From NCBI GenBank assembly GCA_946184125.1, contig CAMHEL010000005.1:1-63841 (forward strand): a DNA stretch of 63,841 bases, read 5' to 3'. The notes beneath the pieces were generated by a model. It was not told the origin of the DNA, ran no database searches, and saw only the letters and a list, made by a program, of their open reading frames with translations. A program made the translations under genes and the position numbers. Every line of letters starts with the position of its first letter. Position 1 is the first letter of the stretch. This document shows positions 36,501 to 44,464 of this stretch, piece by piece. The stretch comes from an uncultured Prevotellaceae bacterium. Its GTDB lineage: Bacteria > Bacteroidota > Bacteroidia > Bacteroidales > Bacteroidaceae.

Positions 36501-37266
36501 GGTGACCGACCATGTCCTCAAAATCGGTGCCAAGAACGAGACCAACCTCGAACTCTGGTGCATCTGGGATAATTTCGAACTTGAACTCATCAAATACAGC
36601 GCAAGCGACGCCGTCATGACCGACGACGACACCAAGGCTCCCGCTCAGGGCGAGTACAATGCCATCACCTACGACCGCACACTACTTGCCGGACTCAACA
36701 CCATCGTCCTGCCCTTCGCCACCACGAAGGATGAGCTCGGCGTCGACGCCGTGCTGCAGTACGACGGCTCCGAAGTCAATGGTTCGCAGCTCCGACTCCT
36801 CTTCTCCGAAGTGGAGAACCTTGAGCCCAACACTCCGTACGCCGTATTTGTAAAGGCTGATACCAAACTGCCCAAGTTCCTGAACAAACTCGTCTCCAAA
36901 CCCACCGACCTCACCGTGGCCGACGACAGCTTTAGCTTCGTAGGCTCATATTGCGCCTATCCTATGGATGCATCGCCTGTCGTGGCTGGCGACTACATCG
37001 CTGGTACCGACGGCTTCAAGAAAGCCAATGGTGGCAACGAGCACAAGGCTTACCGCGCATTCATGCAGAATGAAATCGAGACTCCCGAGCCTCCGATTGA
37101 TGAGCCGCTGTTCGTACTCGGCAACCTCGTCATCGATGGCATCGCTAACGTGGGAATGGACAATGCCAATAACAATAATGGCATCTACAACCTCAACGGA
37201 CAGCAGGTCACACGCGCACAGAGGGGCATTTACATCATCAATGGAAAAAAGGTCGTAATAAAATAA
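33511..37266 (+). CDS. giant multidomain surface protein 1
   Basis: This is a 1251-residue exported protein of unknown function. The signal peptide (KRKSLLLAILMIVGAWGQLY) is followed by a mature start QKDVTSQYITNATLANGT shared in outline with the giants at 38227 and 62123. Modules in order: two jelly-roll-like domains (about 25-190 and 215-345), a helical FIVAR-like stretch (350-480), another jelly-roll (485-640), a Big_2 Ig-like domain (646-730), a ricin-like domain (735-865, GGYLIRNVATGKYLNAANTW), a jelly-roll ending WCIWDNFELELI (880-1030) and a variable end. The tail is IYNLNGQQVTRAQRGIYIIN plus GKKVVIK. No catalytic motif is seen; carbohydrate or host-ligand binding is likely but inferred. 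The preceding TTG is not the start. A 58-residue peptide gene follows after 26 bases. Confidence 0.88.
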   Translation: MKRKSLLLAILMIVGAWGQLYAQKDVTSQYITNATLANGTNGWTKTFTKTIQTNDPADAFSNSVRGNNTTGYASEAYAGWGSLIQTAYSIKQEITLPKGNYTLVSYSFFRQGEGYNTNPEKSLAFLKAGNSQVPLKTLGSITAASYANSQAEGANVFDSKMYRNTIDFTIDADGTTIEIGVEGTFDEMRSWCIVGQFELINNDLLATMDAPFDVTGYITNPGFEYRDMTGWTLEPEGIFGTQSNNQPFKVGGFYAEKWQASGALPEGKMSQTLTNLPAGLYQLTANLGGDGTYVDLNGKTANWTADGNYTVSYVLSAGENLTISAGKTAEGTANWVHFDNFKLAFCGNVAAALSALCAEVTKYQDKLPAEAYSALVAAVNAKNKTYTDPNELLAAIDAVTALFNDADVLAAAYTAYNEALTEAKAVNATSGLENIVNRNLLIALQTAINTPVSEQTADAYNAAAEALNAAAAAVKATVNAISSGVIPTDVLDGWAISTTNGELRVNTWSVEGNTDGSGMLTPFVQDWVGAGTALSGGNEGGMLYYTFNGLIPGKRYTISALVRVFNEAATGVTGASFFVGDELKSIDDYAAPCAGDFANKGKFATFSATGEVDADGVLKFGVLLNSDSPINWIAIKNATIQEASGILPTAITLNPKTLKLVTGEAGTIEATVAPENAEDKTLVWTSSNEKVAVVSNGIVNAVGPGTAVITATSVAKETVKATANVTVTDAPDIANKSEFTGEGGYLIRNVATGKYLNAANTWGTQASICKHGVIAQVVASGSAYKIIDICNATSGLGDNCYADNPSPADLTIAPVAGKQKVYTIAFDGKVLSAQAGTTALAYLDNANSTLAQWEFIDEADRIANLKAATEANPADATWLIMDPNFSRNNGYYDNWTLEVSNHKNHAGDNTNLCVESYHSTFNLEQTIDLPNGTYRVTAQGFYRNDNNTESADPGRPVFFANDKTAAFPERTGTENSMSDASLSFLKGNYTIEPFTVEVTDHVLKIGAKNETNLELWCIWDNFELELIKYSASDAVMTDDDTKAPAQGEYNAITYDRTLLAGLNTIVLPFATTKDELGVDAVLQYDGSEVNGSQLRLLFSEVENLEPNTPYAVFVKADTKLPKFLNKLVSKPTDLTVADDSFSFVGSYCAYPMDASPVVAGDYIAGTDGFKKANGGNEHKAYRAFMQNEIETPEPPIDEPLFVLGNLVIDGIANVGMDNANNNNGIYNLNGQQVTRAQRGIYIINGKKVVIK

Positions 37267-37292
37267 ATCAATAACCATTCAAAACTTTAATT

Positions 37293-37469
37293 ATGAAGAA
37301 ATCGTATGAAATTCCTGCCATCGTCGTCAGAGACGTGGAAAGTGACAGTTTCATGGACAACACCATCGTCTCTGATGGCGGAGGGCAATATCATGAGGAT
37401 ATCAACCCCGATGATGACCAGGGGACTGACGACCCCGTGCGCGCAGGAAGCAGCGTATGGAGTGAGTAA
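37293..37469 (+). CDS. small acidic YxxP / SxW peptide (member 1)
   Basis: This 58-residue peptide is not predicted to be exported. It begins MKKSYEIPAIVVRDVE, is rich in Asp, Glu and Gly in the middle (HEDINPDDDQGTDD) and ends AGSSVWSE. It shares the N-terminal Y-x2-P-x3-[VI] and C-terminal S-[VL]-W signature with the genes at 38014, 41915 and 57466, and the N-terminal part with 53782. It lies 26 bases after the stop of giant protein 1 and before a hairpin at 37514-37547, so it is the last gene of that transcript. Function unknown. Confidence 0.75.
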   Translation: MKKSYEIPAIVVRDVESDSFMDNTIVSDGGGQYHEDINPDDDQGTDDPVRAGSSVWSE

Positions 37470-37513
37470 GGACAAATCCTGAGGACATTCCTCCGTCAAT
37501 TCCCTAAAATGAT

Positions 37514-37550
37514 AAGGTGGGCTAACTCATAGCAGTTTGCCCACCTTTTT
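37514..37550 (+). terminator. terminator after giant 1 and peptide 1
   Basis: AAGGTGGGC pairs with GCCCACCTT around a 16-base loop and is followed by TTT. Confidence 0.75.
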
Positions 37551-37915
37551 CCATCCCTCTACTGAAACAATTTCTTATCTCGGCTCGTCTATATATACCA
37601 TTTTTTCTATTTTTGAAGTGTCCTTTTCGGCGGCCCCGAAAACAAAGGTCAATCACAATGGCAAAGGTACAAAAAAGGTGAGAATCACCAAGGATCGCGA
37701 GTTCAAAGTGGTGAACATGAACCATGGGCCAGGCGGTGGAGGATGAGGGTGTACGGCAAAAGACAGAAACAGTGACACAGGTATATCAGGGACATCATAC
37801 TGAAAAACTCAGGCTTTTCAGCGCTCAAAACATTGAATGTCTGCCTTTTTTCTACACTTTTTGCCTTTTTTCGCTCTTTTTTTCCTTAAAAAAGAATAAT
37901 GTGAAAAAAAAACAT
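37551..37915. other. intergenic stretch, possible decayed coding text
   Basis: Between the terminator and the next promoter I see no convincing gene. One plus-strand frame (about 37640-37746) reads KVNHNGKGTKKVRITKDREF and ends GPGGGG before a TGA. It looks more protein-like than chance but has no start or family I recognise, and could be the end of a lost gene. Confidence 0.3.
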
Positions 37916-37923
37916 TATATTTG
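37916..37923 (+). promoter_or_regulatory. promoter -7 box for peptide 2 - giant 2 - peptide 3
   Basis: TATATTTG, about 90 bases before the ATG of peptide 2. No terminator-like hairpin is seen between peptide 2, giant 2 and peptide 3, so one transcript is likely. Confidence 0.65.
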
Positions 37924-38013
37924 TAGCCTAATATATAGCAAAACCATGGTCGCGGGATTTTACCCGCACCAGCAGAGAAAACAACAGAATAATCACACCT
38001 AAACCTTAATGAT

Positions 38014-38175
38014 ATGAAAACTTACAAAGCCCCCAAAACCGCAGTGCTTAGAAAAAGCATGCAGGTCATGGCCGGATACGATGTCATCGCTTCGGTCGCA
38101 GATGGAAGACAGTTCGCTAACGAGCAAAACTTTGAGCAAGAAACTCTGCCACAGGCACGCAGTGTCTGGGAGTGA
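38014..38175 (+). CDS. small YxxP / SxW peptide (member 2)
   Basis: A 53-residue peptide beginning MKTYKAPKTAVLRKSMQVMA and ending PQARSVWE. The N-terminal part is basic and the second half carries acidic residues. Only here does a family member precede its giant partner: the ATG of giant 2 follows 51 bases later. The Tyr-x2-Pro and Ser-Val-Trp-Glu landmarks match member 1. It has no signal peptide or membrane helix. It is too short for most gene callers, but the shared signature and operon position support it. Function unknown. Confidence 0.72.
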   Translation: MKTYKAPKTAVLRKSMQVMAGYDVIASVADGRQFANEQNFEQETLPQARSVWE

Positions 38176-38226
38176 CTACTGAGAAAATTTCTATTTAATA
38201 TTATTATTCACTTAAACCTTTAATTG

Positions 38227-41200
38227 ATGAAACGTAAATTTCTACTTTTGGCAATCCTCATGATTGTCGGTGCATGGGGGCAACTCTATGCACAAAAGGA
38301 TGTTACGTCACAGTACATCACCAATGCTAAATTGGAAAATAATACTGATGGCTGGACAAAGACTTTCTCGAAAAAATATCAAACCACTGACCCGGCTGAT
38401 GCTTTCTCAAAATCCGTTAGAGGCAACAACACCGCTGGATGGGCTACTGAGGCATACGCAGGATGGGGAGAGCTTATCCAAACTGAGTATTCCATCAAGC
38501 AGACCATCACGCTGCCAAAAGGTAACTACACATTGGTCAACTACTCTTTCTTCCGTCAAGGACAAAGTTACAACACCAATTCTGATAAATCACTTGCCGT
38601 TCTAAAAGCAGGTGATGCAGAAGTGACATTGAAGACACTTGGTAGCATTTCCGCTAGTGGTTATGCCGACAGTCAATTGCAAGGAGCCAACTGTTTCGAT
38701 TCGAAGATGTATCGCAATGAGGTTAACTTTACTATTGACGCTGATAACACATCAATCGAAATTGGCGTAGAAGGTACCTTCGATGAAATGAGGTCTTGGT
38801 GTATTGTCGGTATGTTTGAGCTGATCCTCAACGATGAACTGGCTACCATGGATTCGCCTTTTGATGTCACTGGTTATATCACCAACCCCGGATTTGAGTA
38901 CCGCGACATGACGGGATGGACCATGGAGCCCGAGGGCATTTTCGGCACACAAAGCAACAATCAAGGCTTCAAGGTGGGTGGATGGTATGCCGAGAAATGG
39001 CAGGCAAGTGGCGCTCTTCCTGAAGGGAAAATGTCGCAGACACTCACCAACTTGCCCGCCGGACTATATCAGCTGACCGCCAACCTCGGCGGCAATGGCA
39101 CCTATATCGACCTCAACGGAAAGACCGCCAATTGGACGGCTGATAAAGACTATACCGTGAGCTATGTGCTTGGCGACGGCGAGGACCTCACCATTAGTGC
39201 TGGTAAGACCGCAGAGGGAACAGCCAACTGGGTGCATTTCGATAACTTCAAACTCGCATTCTGTGGCGACGTGGCCGCCGCGCTGACCACACTTTGCGCT
39301 GAGGTGACCAAATATCAGGACATTCTGCCCGCCGAAGCATACAGTGCACTTGTCGACGCTGTCGATGCCAAGAACAAGAGCTACAGCGACCTGGATGAAC
39401 TGCTTGCCGCAATCTCCGATGTCACCTCACTCTATAGCGACGCCGATGCACTGGCTACTGCTTATGCCGACTACCTCGCCGCTATCGATGCCGCACAAAC
39501 TCTCCTTGCAACACAGGGCATCGACGAGATGGTCATTTCCACCAAACTTGGTGATCTCGAAACGGCTGTCGGTACAACTGTCAGCCCACAGACCGCTGAG
39601 GCCTACATCGCGGCTACCGCAACTATCAACCAAGCCTTAGCATCTGTGAAGGGCATCGTCGATGCACTCACTACAGGCATCGTGCCCACCAATGACCTCA
39701 ATGGTTGGGCCATCTCCACCACCAATGGACGACTTGAAGTCAACATCTGGTCCCATGAGGGTGAAACTGACGGTTCTGGCATGCTAACACCGTTCGTGCA
39801 GGACTGGGCCAGCTCAGGCACACCTCTTGCTGGAGGCAACGAGGGTGGTATGCTCTACTACACCTTCAACGGACTCATCCCCGGCAACCGCTACACCATC
39901 TCCGCCCTCGTCCGCGTCTACAATGAGGCCAATACTGGCGTCACCGGTGCTAGCTTCTTCGTGGGTGATGACATCAAGGCCCTCGACGAATACGCATCAG
40001 TTTGCGGAGGAAGTGCCAATAAGGGTAAATACGCTACATTCAACGCCACTGGCGAGGTCGATGCAAACGGCGTACTTAAGTTTGGTGTGCTGCTCGACAG
40101 CACCTCACCCATCAACTGGATTGCAATCAAAGATGTGACCATCCAGGAGGCCAGTGGCATCCTGCCCACCAGCATCACACTCGATCCCACAACTCTGACG
40201 CTCAAGACTGGAGAAACGGGAACCATCACGGCTACCGTCATCCCAGAAGATGCAGAGGACAAGACCATCGTCTGGACATCAAGTGATGAGAATGTCGCTA
40301 CCGTGGCCAACGGTATCGTCTCTGCCATGGGCGGAGGTTCTGCCACCATCACTGCCACAGCTCTTGCCGACAATACTGTCGTGGCTACTGCTACTGTCAC
40401 CGTCAACGACGCTCCCGACATCGCACACAAGTCCATACTCAGCGGCGACGGTGGATACCTCATCCGCAACGTGGCCACTGGTATGTACCTCGGCGCTGCC
40501 GATACGTATGGCACCCATGGCTCTCTCGTCAAGCATGGCGTCATCGCACAGGTCCTCGGCTCCAGCGGTGGATACACCATCACCGACATCTGCAACGCCA
40601 CCTCTGGTCTCGGCGACAACTGCTATGCTGATAATGGTACCCCCGCTACCTTCGCCATCACTCCAGTTGATGGAAAGGAGAAAATCTACACCATCGCTCT
40701 TGGCAGCACCGTGCTCTCTGCACAACCTGGAACCACTATCCTCGATTTCCTTGAGAATCCTAACAGCACCCTCGCTCAGTGGGAGTTCATCGATGAGGCC
40801 GACCGCCTCGCCAACCTCCAGGAGGCTTCCGAGAGCAATCCTCAGGATGCCACCTACTACATCATGGACCCGAACTTCAGCCGTAACAATGGTTACTATA
40901 ACAACTGGACCTTCGAGGCGAGTGACCAGAAGAACCATGCTGGTCTGCAAACCAACCTTTGCGTGGAATCATATCATTCGACGTTCAACATGGAGCAGAC
41001 ACTCATCGTTCCCAACGGTACCTACAAAGTCTCCGCTCAGGGCTTCTATCGCATCGACAACGGCTCCACCAATCCCGACAGACCTGTCTTCTTCGCCAAT
41101 GAGGCAACGGCTACATTCCCCGAGAGGACTGGTTTAGAGGAGTCGATGGATGCAGCTTCCACCTCCTTCCTTGCTGGCAGCTACACCATCACACCGTTCA

Positions 41201-41895
41201 CCGTCGAGGTGAAAGACTGTGTCCTCAAGATCGGTGCACGCCTTGAGGAGAACAAAGACCTCTGGTGCATCTGGGACAACTTCTCCATCGAGATGGTTGA
41301 GTACAGCGAAAACCAGGGCATTGATGTCAAGATTGGAAACGTAGGCTACTCCACTCTCTATTACGGTGACGTCGACCTCGTCATTCCTTCGGGCGTGACA
41401 GCCTATACCGTGACCATGGAGGATGATGCCATCGTGCTCAACGAACTTGACGGAACCATCCCCGCCGGAACTGGTGTCGTGCTCGAGGGTGCCGCTGGCA
41501 CTTATACCTTCGATGTGTCACTGGGCGCTGAGGCTGTCGCTGAGAACATGCTCCAGGGTACCGACGTCGCAACCACTGTCGCCGAAGATGGTTATCTCTA
41601 CTATGTCCTCTCAACAAAGGCTGGTAGCAATGGCGATGCATCAACCGTCGGCTTCTACTGGGCTACAGAGGATGGAACAAGTGTTGAAAACGGTGCACAC
41701 AAGGCTTACCTCGCACTCGAGAAAGAGGCTGGTGCTGCTTCGTTCTACCTCTTCGACTTCCTCAATGGCATCAACAATGCTGAGGTCAATGCAAAGAATG
41801 CTGGCGAGGCTTACACACTCTCTGGCATCCGTGTCAATGGCAAGCTCAACAAGGGCATCTATATCGTCAATGGCAAGAAGGTCGTCGTCAAGTGA
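38227..41895 (+). CDS. giant multidomain surface protein 2
   Basis: This 1222-residue exported protein is a clear paralogue of the giant at 33511. The signal peptide and first mature residues are almost the same (about four base differences in the first 100 bases). The module order is kept: two jelly-roll-like domains, a helical stretch with YQDILPAEAYSALVDAVDAK, a jelly-roll, a Big_2 domain, a ricin-like domain (GGYLIRNVATGMYLGAADTY) and a jelly-roll ending WCIWDNFSIEMV. The last 190 residues are unrelated to those of giant 1 and end in AYTLSGIRVNGKLNKGIYIV plus NGKKVVVK. No enzyme motif is seen. Peptide genes lie on both sides. It probably functions at the cell surface in binding; this is inference. 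Confidence 0.88.
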   Translation: MKRKFLLLAILMIVGAWGQLYAQKDVTSQYITNAKLENNTDGWTKTFSKKYQTTDPADAFSKSVRGNNTAGWATEAYAGWGELIQTEYSIKQTITLPKGNYTLVNYSFFRQGQSYNTNSDKSLAVLKAGDAEVTLKTLGSISASGYADSQLQGANCFDSKMYRNEVNFTIDADNTSIEIGVEGTFDEMRSWCIVGMFELILNDELATMDSPFDVTGYITNPGFEYRDMTGWTMEPEGIFGTQSNNQGFKVGGWYAEKWQASGALPEGKMSQTLTNLPAGLYQLTANLGGNGTYIDLNGKTANWTADKDYTVSYVLGDGEDLTISAGKTAEGTANWVHFDNFKLAFCGDVAAALTTLCAEVTKYQDILPAEAYSALVDAVDAKNKSYSDLDELLAAISDVTSLYSDADALATAYADYLAAIDAAQTLLATQGIDEMVISTKLGDLETAVGTTVSPQTAEAYIAATATINQALASVKGIVDALTTGIVPTNDLNGWAISTTNGRLEVNIWSHEGETDGSGMLTPFVQDWASSGTPLAGGNEGGMLYYTFNGLIPGNRYTISALVRVYNEANTGVTGASFFVGDDIKALDEYASVCGGSANKGKYATFNATGEVDANGVLKFGVLLDSTSPINWIAIKDVTIQEASGILPTSITLDPTTLTLKTGETGTITATVIPEDAEDKTIVWTSSDENVATVANGIVSAMGGGSATITATALADNTVVATATVTVNDAPDIAHKSILSGDGGYLIRNVATGMYLGAADTYGTHGSLVKHGVIAQVLGSSGGYTITDICNATSGLGDNCYADNGTPATFAITPVDGKEKIYTIALGSTVLSAQPGTTILDFLENPNSTLAQWEFIDEADRLANLQEASESNPQDATYYIMDPNFSRNNGYYNNWTFEASDQKNHAGLQTNLCVESYHSTFNMEQTLIVPNGTYKVSAQGFYRIDNGSTNPDRPVFFANEATATFPERTGLEESMDAASTSFLAGSYTITPFTVEVKDCVLKIGARLEENKDLWCIWDNFSIEMVEYSENQGIDVKIGNVGYSTLYYGDVDLVIPSGVTAYTVTMEDDAIVLNELDGTIPAGTGVVLEGAAGTYTFDVSLGAEAVAENMLQGTDVATTVAEDGYLYYVLSTKAGSNGDASTVGFYWATEDGTSVENGAHKAYLALEKEAGAASFYLFDFLNGINNAEVNAKNAGEAYTLSGIRVNGKLNKGIYIVNGKKVVVK

Positions 41896-41914
41896 AATCT
41901 ATAACAATATGATT

Positions 41915-42103
41915 ATGAAAGCATATATCAAACCTGTTGTGGAAATCCACGACGCAACGACATGCCTTCCCGTACTCATGAGCAAGCACGACGAAATGGG
42001 TGAGGGACAGCTCTCCAACTATGGTAACCTCGATTTCGATGACCTCTCTTTCACCACTAACAAAAGTGTCTGGGGAGAGGAAGAGGACGCAAAGGACAAG
42101 TAA
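41915..42103 (+). CDS. small acidic YxxP / SxW peptide (member 3)
   Basis: A 62-residue peptide beginning MKAYIKPVVEIHDATTCLPV and ending NKSVWGEEEDAKDK. It lies 19 bases after the stop of giant 2 and just before a strong terminator. An ATG two codons upstream (41909) is possible, but M-K-x-Y is the start seen in the other members. It has a single Cys, no export signal and an acidic second half (NLDFDDLSF). Function unknown. Confidence 0.75.
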   Translation: MKAYIKPVVEIHDATTCLPVLMSKHDEMGEGQLSNYGNLDFDDLSFTTNKSVWGEEEDAKDK

Positions 42104-42120
42104 CTGTTTCTCTCTACTGA

Positions 42121-42156
42121 AAAAAATCAGCCGTGGATTTCCACGGCTGATTTTTT
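42121..42156 (+). terminator. strong terminator after peptide 3
   Basis: A 17-bp perfect stem, AAAAAATCAGCCGTGGA with its complement, and a 2-base loop. The right arm ends in a T run. Confidence 0.9.
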
Positions 42157-42167
42157 TGAGGGGTATT

Positions 42168-42217
42168 CATTTAGACTTTAGTTTTAGACTTTAGTTTTAG
42201 ACTTTAGGCTATAGATC
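42168..42217. repeat. short heptamer-type array beyond the terminator
   Basis: TTTAGAC, TTTAGTT, TTAGAC, TTTAGTT, TTAGAC, TTTAGGC, TATAGAT: the GYCTANN heptamer family in reverse orientation with 13-bp double units. It begins 11 bases past the peptide 3 terminator. Confidence 0.7.
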
Positions 42218-42341
42218 CCGCCTATTCCTTTCGTTCAGTTTGTTGCGATGTCATTGCAACACCTAAACTCAATTGCTACCAATATGGAAGCAAAAAACAT
42301 CAAATAGCTCTTTTCCTTTCGTCTTTTTAATAAATAATGTG

Positions 42342-42349
42342 TAATTTTG
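42342..42349 (+). promoter_or_regulatory. promoter -7 box for trpB2
   Basis: TAATTTTG, 25 bases before the ATG at 42375. Confidence 0.65.
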
Positions 42350-42374
42350 CCACGGCATTTCCCAAAATACCTAA

Positions 42375-43745
42375 ATGATTATGAGCAAACAGAAAAGATT
42401 CATCCTTCAGGAGAGTGAAATCCCCACACAGTGGTACAACATCCAGGCAGAAATGCCTAACAAAACTCTGCCACCCATCCATCCAGCCACCAAGCAACCC
42501 TTGTCGCCAGAAGACCTTGCACACATCTTCAGCTATGAGTGTTCAAAACAGGAACTCGATACCGAGCACGCTTGGATTGACATTCCAGAGCCTGTACTCG
42601 ATATGTACAAATACTACAGGGCAACACCGCTCGTCAGGGCTTATGCCCTCGAACAGGCGCTCGGCACACCGGCACATATCTATTTCAAGAACGAGAGCGT
42701 CAACCCGCTCGGCTCGCACAAAATCAACTCCGCACTGCCGCAGTGCTATTACTGCAAGATGGAGGGCACTACCAATGTCACCACAGAGACCGGAGCAGGA
42801 CAGTGGGGCGCTGCACTAAGCTATGCCGCAAAGGTCTTCGGACTTGAAGCCGCTGTCTATCAGGTCAAAATTTCCATGCAGCAGAAACCTTACCGCTCGT
42901 CAATCATGAGGACTTTCGGAGCTACCGTCGAAGGCTCACCATCCATGTCTACAAGGGCGGGCAAGGATATCATTACACGCGACCCCATGCACACCGGCTC
43001 GCTCGGTACGGCTATTTCTGAGGCCGTGGAACTCGCTACTACAACACCCAACTGCAAATACACCCTCGGGTCGGTTCTCAGCCACGTTTCGCTCCACCAG
43101 ACCATCATCGGACTTGAGGCCGAGAAACAAATGGAAATGGCTGGCGAGTACCCCGACAAGGTCATCGCATGCTTCGGAGGAGGCTCCAACTTCGGTGGCA
43201 TCGCCTTCCCGTTCATGAGGCATAACTTCTCCGGTGAACGAAACACTGAGTTCATCGCTGCAGAGCCCAACAGCTGTCCAAAACTGACTCGTGGCGTTTT
43301 CGACTACGACTTCGGAGATGAAGCAGGATACACACCGCTGCTGCCCATGTACACTCTCGGACATGACTTCAAACCCGCCAACATTCATGCCGGTGGACTC
43401 AGATACCATGGCGCAGGCATGATTGTCAGCCAACTTATCAAGGATGGATATATGAAAGGTGTGGATATACCACAACTTGAAACCTTTGAGGCCGGTATTC
43501 TCTTCAGCCGCACAGAGGGCATCATTCCTGCTCCTGAGAGCTGCCACGCTATAGCTGCAACCATCAGGGAGGCGCTAAAATGCAAGGAGACAGGACAGAA
43601 GCAGGTCATTCTCTTCAACCTCAGCGGACATGGTCTCATCGATATGACGGCTTACGAGCAGTACATCAACGGCGACCTGCGCAACTATGACCTTACTGAT
43701 GATGACCTCGCCAAGAGCATGGCTAACTTGCCTCATCTCGTGTAA
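42375..43745 (+). CDS. trpB: TrpB2-type tryptophan synthase beta-like PLP enzyme
   Basis: This 456-residue cytoplasmic PLP enzyme belongs to the longer TrpB2 class. It joins serine with indole to make tryptophan, or works as a serine-deaminase-like or indole-salvage enzyme when no TrpA is present. The Schiff-base lysine is Lys116 in NPLGSHKINSALPQ and the catalytic glutamate is Glu138 in TTETGAGQWG. The phosphate-binding loop is CFGGGSNFGG (about 260-270). The N-terminal extension of about 70 residues (PPIHPATKQPLSPEDL) marks TrpB2 rather than TrpB1. ATG 42375 or 42381 may be the start. No trpA or other trp gene is near; it has its own promoter and terminator, which fits indole salvage (inference). 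Confidence 0.93.
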   Translation: MIMSKQKRFILQESEIPTQWYNIQAEMPNKTLPPIHPATKQPLSPEDLAHIFSYECSKQELDTEHAWIDIPEPVLDMYKYYRATPLVRAYALEQALGTPAHIYFKNESVNPLGSHKINSALPQCYYCKMEGTTNVTTETGAGQWGAALSYAAKVFGLEAAVYQVKISMQQKPYRSSIMRTFGATVEGSPSMSTRAGKDIITRDPMHTGSLGTAISEAVELATTTPNCKYTLGSVLSHVSLHQTIIGLEAEKQMEMAGEYPDKVIACFGGGSNFGGIAFPFMRHNFSGERNTEFIAAEPNSCPKLTRGVFDYDFGDEAGYTPLLPMYTLGHDFKPANIHAGGLRYHGAGMIVSQLIKDGYMKGVDIPQLETFEAGILFSRTEGIIPAPESCHAIAATIREALKCKETGQKQVILFNLSGHGLIDMTAYEQYINGDLRNYDLTDDDLAKSMANLPHLV

Positions 43746-43775
43746 AGCGTAATAACAGAAGTATCTTGACAATAG

Positions 43776-43809
43776 GAGTGGGCAGCGTCTGTATAAACGC
43801 TGCCCACTC
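43776..43809 (+). terminator. terminator after trpB2
   Basis: GAGTGGGCAGCGT pairs perfectly with ACGCTGCCCACTC around an 8-base loop. Confidence 0.8.
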
Positions 43810-43830
43810 TGATTCCATGGCCTTAGAAAC

Positions 43831-43888
43831 GTTTAGGTAAGCATTTATGTAAGCGTTGTAAGTGTTTAGGGAAGTGTTTATGGAAGTC
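43831..43888. repeat. degenerate ~12-bp tandem repeat
   Basis: Successive units read GTTTAGGTAAGC, ATTTATGTAAGC, GTTGTAAGT, GTTTAGGGAAGT, GTTTATGGAAGT. It begins about 20 bases beyond the trpB2 terminator. Confidence 0.6.
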
Positions 43889-43900
43889 GCGTCAGTCGCC

Positions 43901-44165
43901 CTCTGTCTCCTCTTTTTTCTCCCAAGATTGGAAATCCTCTGTGTTTCTCCGTGTCTCCGTGTCTCTGTGTTGAATCTTTGAATCTCTGTTCCTCCCTTGT
44001 CATCCTCAGTCCAGCGTCTAAAGTCTAAAGACTTGCGTCTCTCGTCTGTCTTCCTCTGTCTCCTCTTTTTCTCCCAAGATTGGAGATCCTCTGTGTTTCT
44101 CTGTGTCTCCGTGTCTCTGTGTTGAATCTTTGAATCTCAATTCCTCCCTTGCCGCCCTCAGTCCA
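43901..44165. repeat. ~112-bp direct repeat, two copies
   Basis: Copy 1 is about 43901-44013 and copy 2 about 44054-44165. Both run from CTCTGTCTCCTCTTTTT through CTCCCAAGATTGG and TCTCCGTGTCTCTGTGTTGA to CAGTCCA. They differ at a handful of bases. Each copy leads into heptamer units. The sequence is low in complexity and not coding. Confidence 0.8.
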
Positions 44166-44315
44166 TCGTCTATAGTCCATCGTCTATAGTCTATAGTCTA
44201 GCGTCTAGAGTCTAAAGTCTAGCGTCTAGAGTCTAAAGTCTAGAGTCTAGCGTCTAAAGTCTAGCGTCTAAAGTCTAGCGTCTAAAGTCTAGCGTCTAGC
44301 GTCTAAAGTCTATCC
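44161..44315. repeat. heptamer array GYCTANN, about 22 units
   Basis: Unbroken 7-bp units: GTCCATC, GTCTATA, GTCTAGC, GTCTAGA, GTCTAAA, often alternating GTCTAAA/GTCTAGC. The first five bases are nearly fixed and the last two vary among AA, GC, GA, TA, TC. No gene overlaps it. Confidence 0.9.
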
Positions 44316-44419
44316 TCTGTCCCCTCTGTTACCTCCCACAATTCTTGACTCATATCAAAAAAATGGGCTGTGTGCGCAAACAATCGCTAAAATCCATGGC
44401 AGTATGCCTGAAAACCCAT

Positions 44420-44427
44420 TATCTTTG
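44420..44427 (+). promoter_or_regulatory. promoter -7 box for the small exported protein
   Basis: TATCTTTG, leaving a leader of about 110 bases before the ATG at 44542. Confidence 0.7.
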
Positions 44428-44464
44428 CACCGTCATTCAATGACAACAGGATAACATTTATTTC

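Noticed and set aside
37537..37746. 69-codon frame ending GPGGGG
   Set aside because: It starts inside the preceding terminator and has no promoter or peptide-family signature; only its second half looks protein-like, so I note it as possible decayed text.
37945..38001. 18-codon frame before peptide 2
   Set aside because: It has none of the family signature, and its stop is 12 bases before the peptide 2 start without overlap; probably chance.
44161..44315. CRISPR-like array
   Set aside because: The units are 7 bases with no spacers, there are no cas genes nearby, and the period is far below that of any CRISPR.
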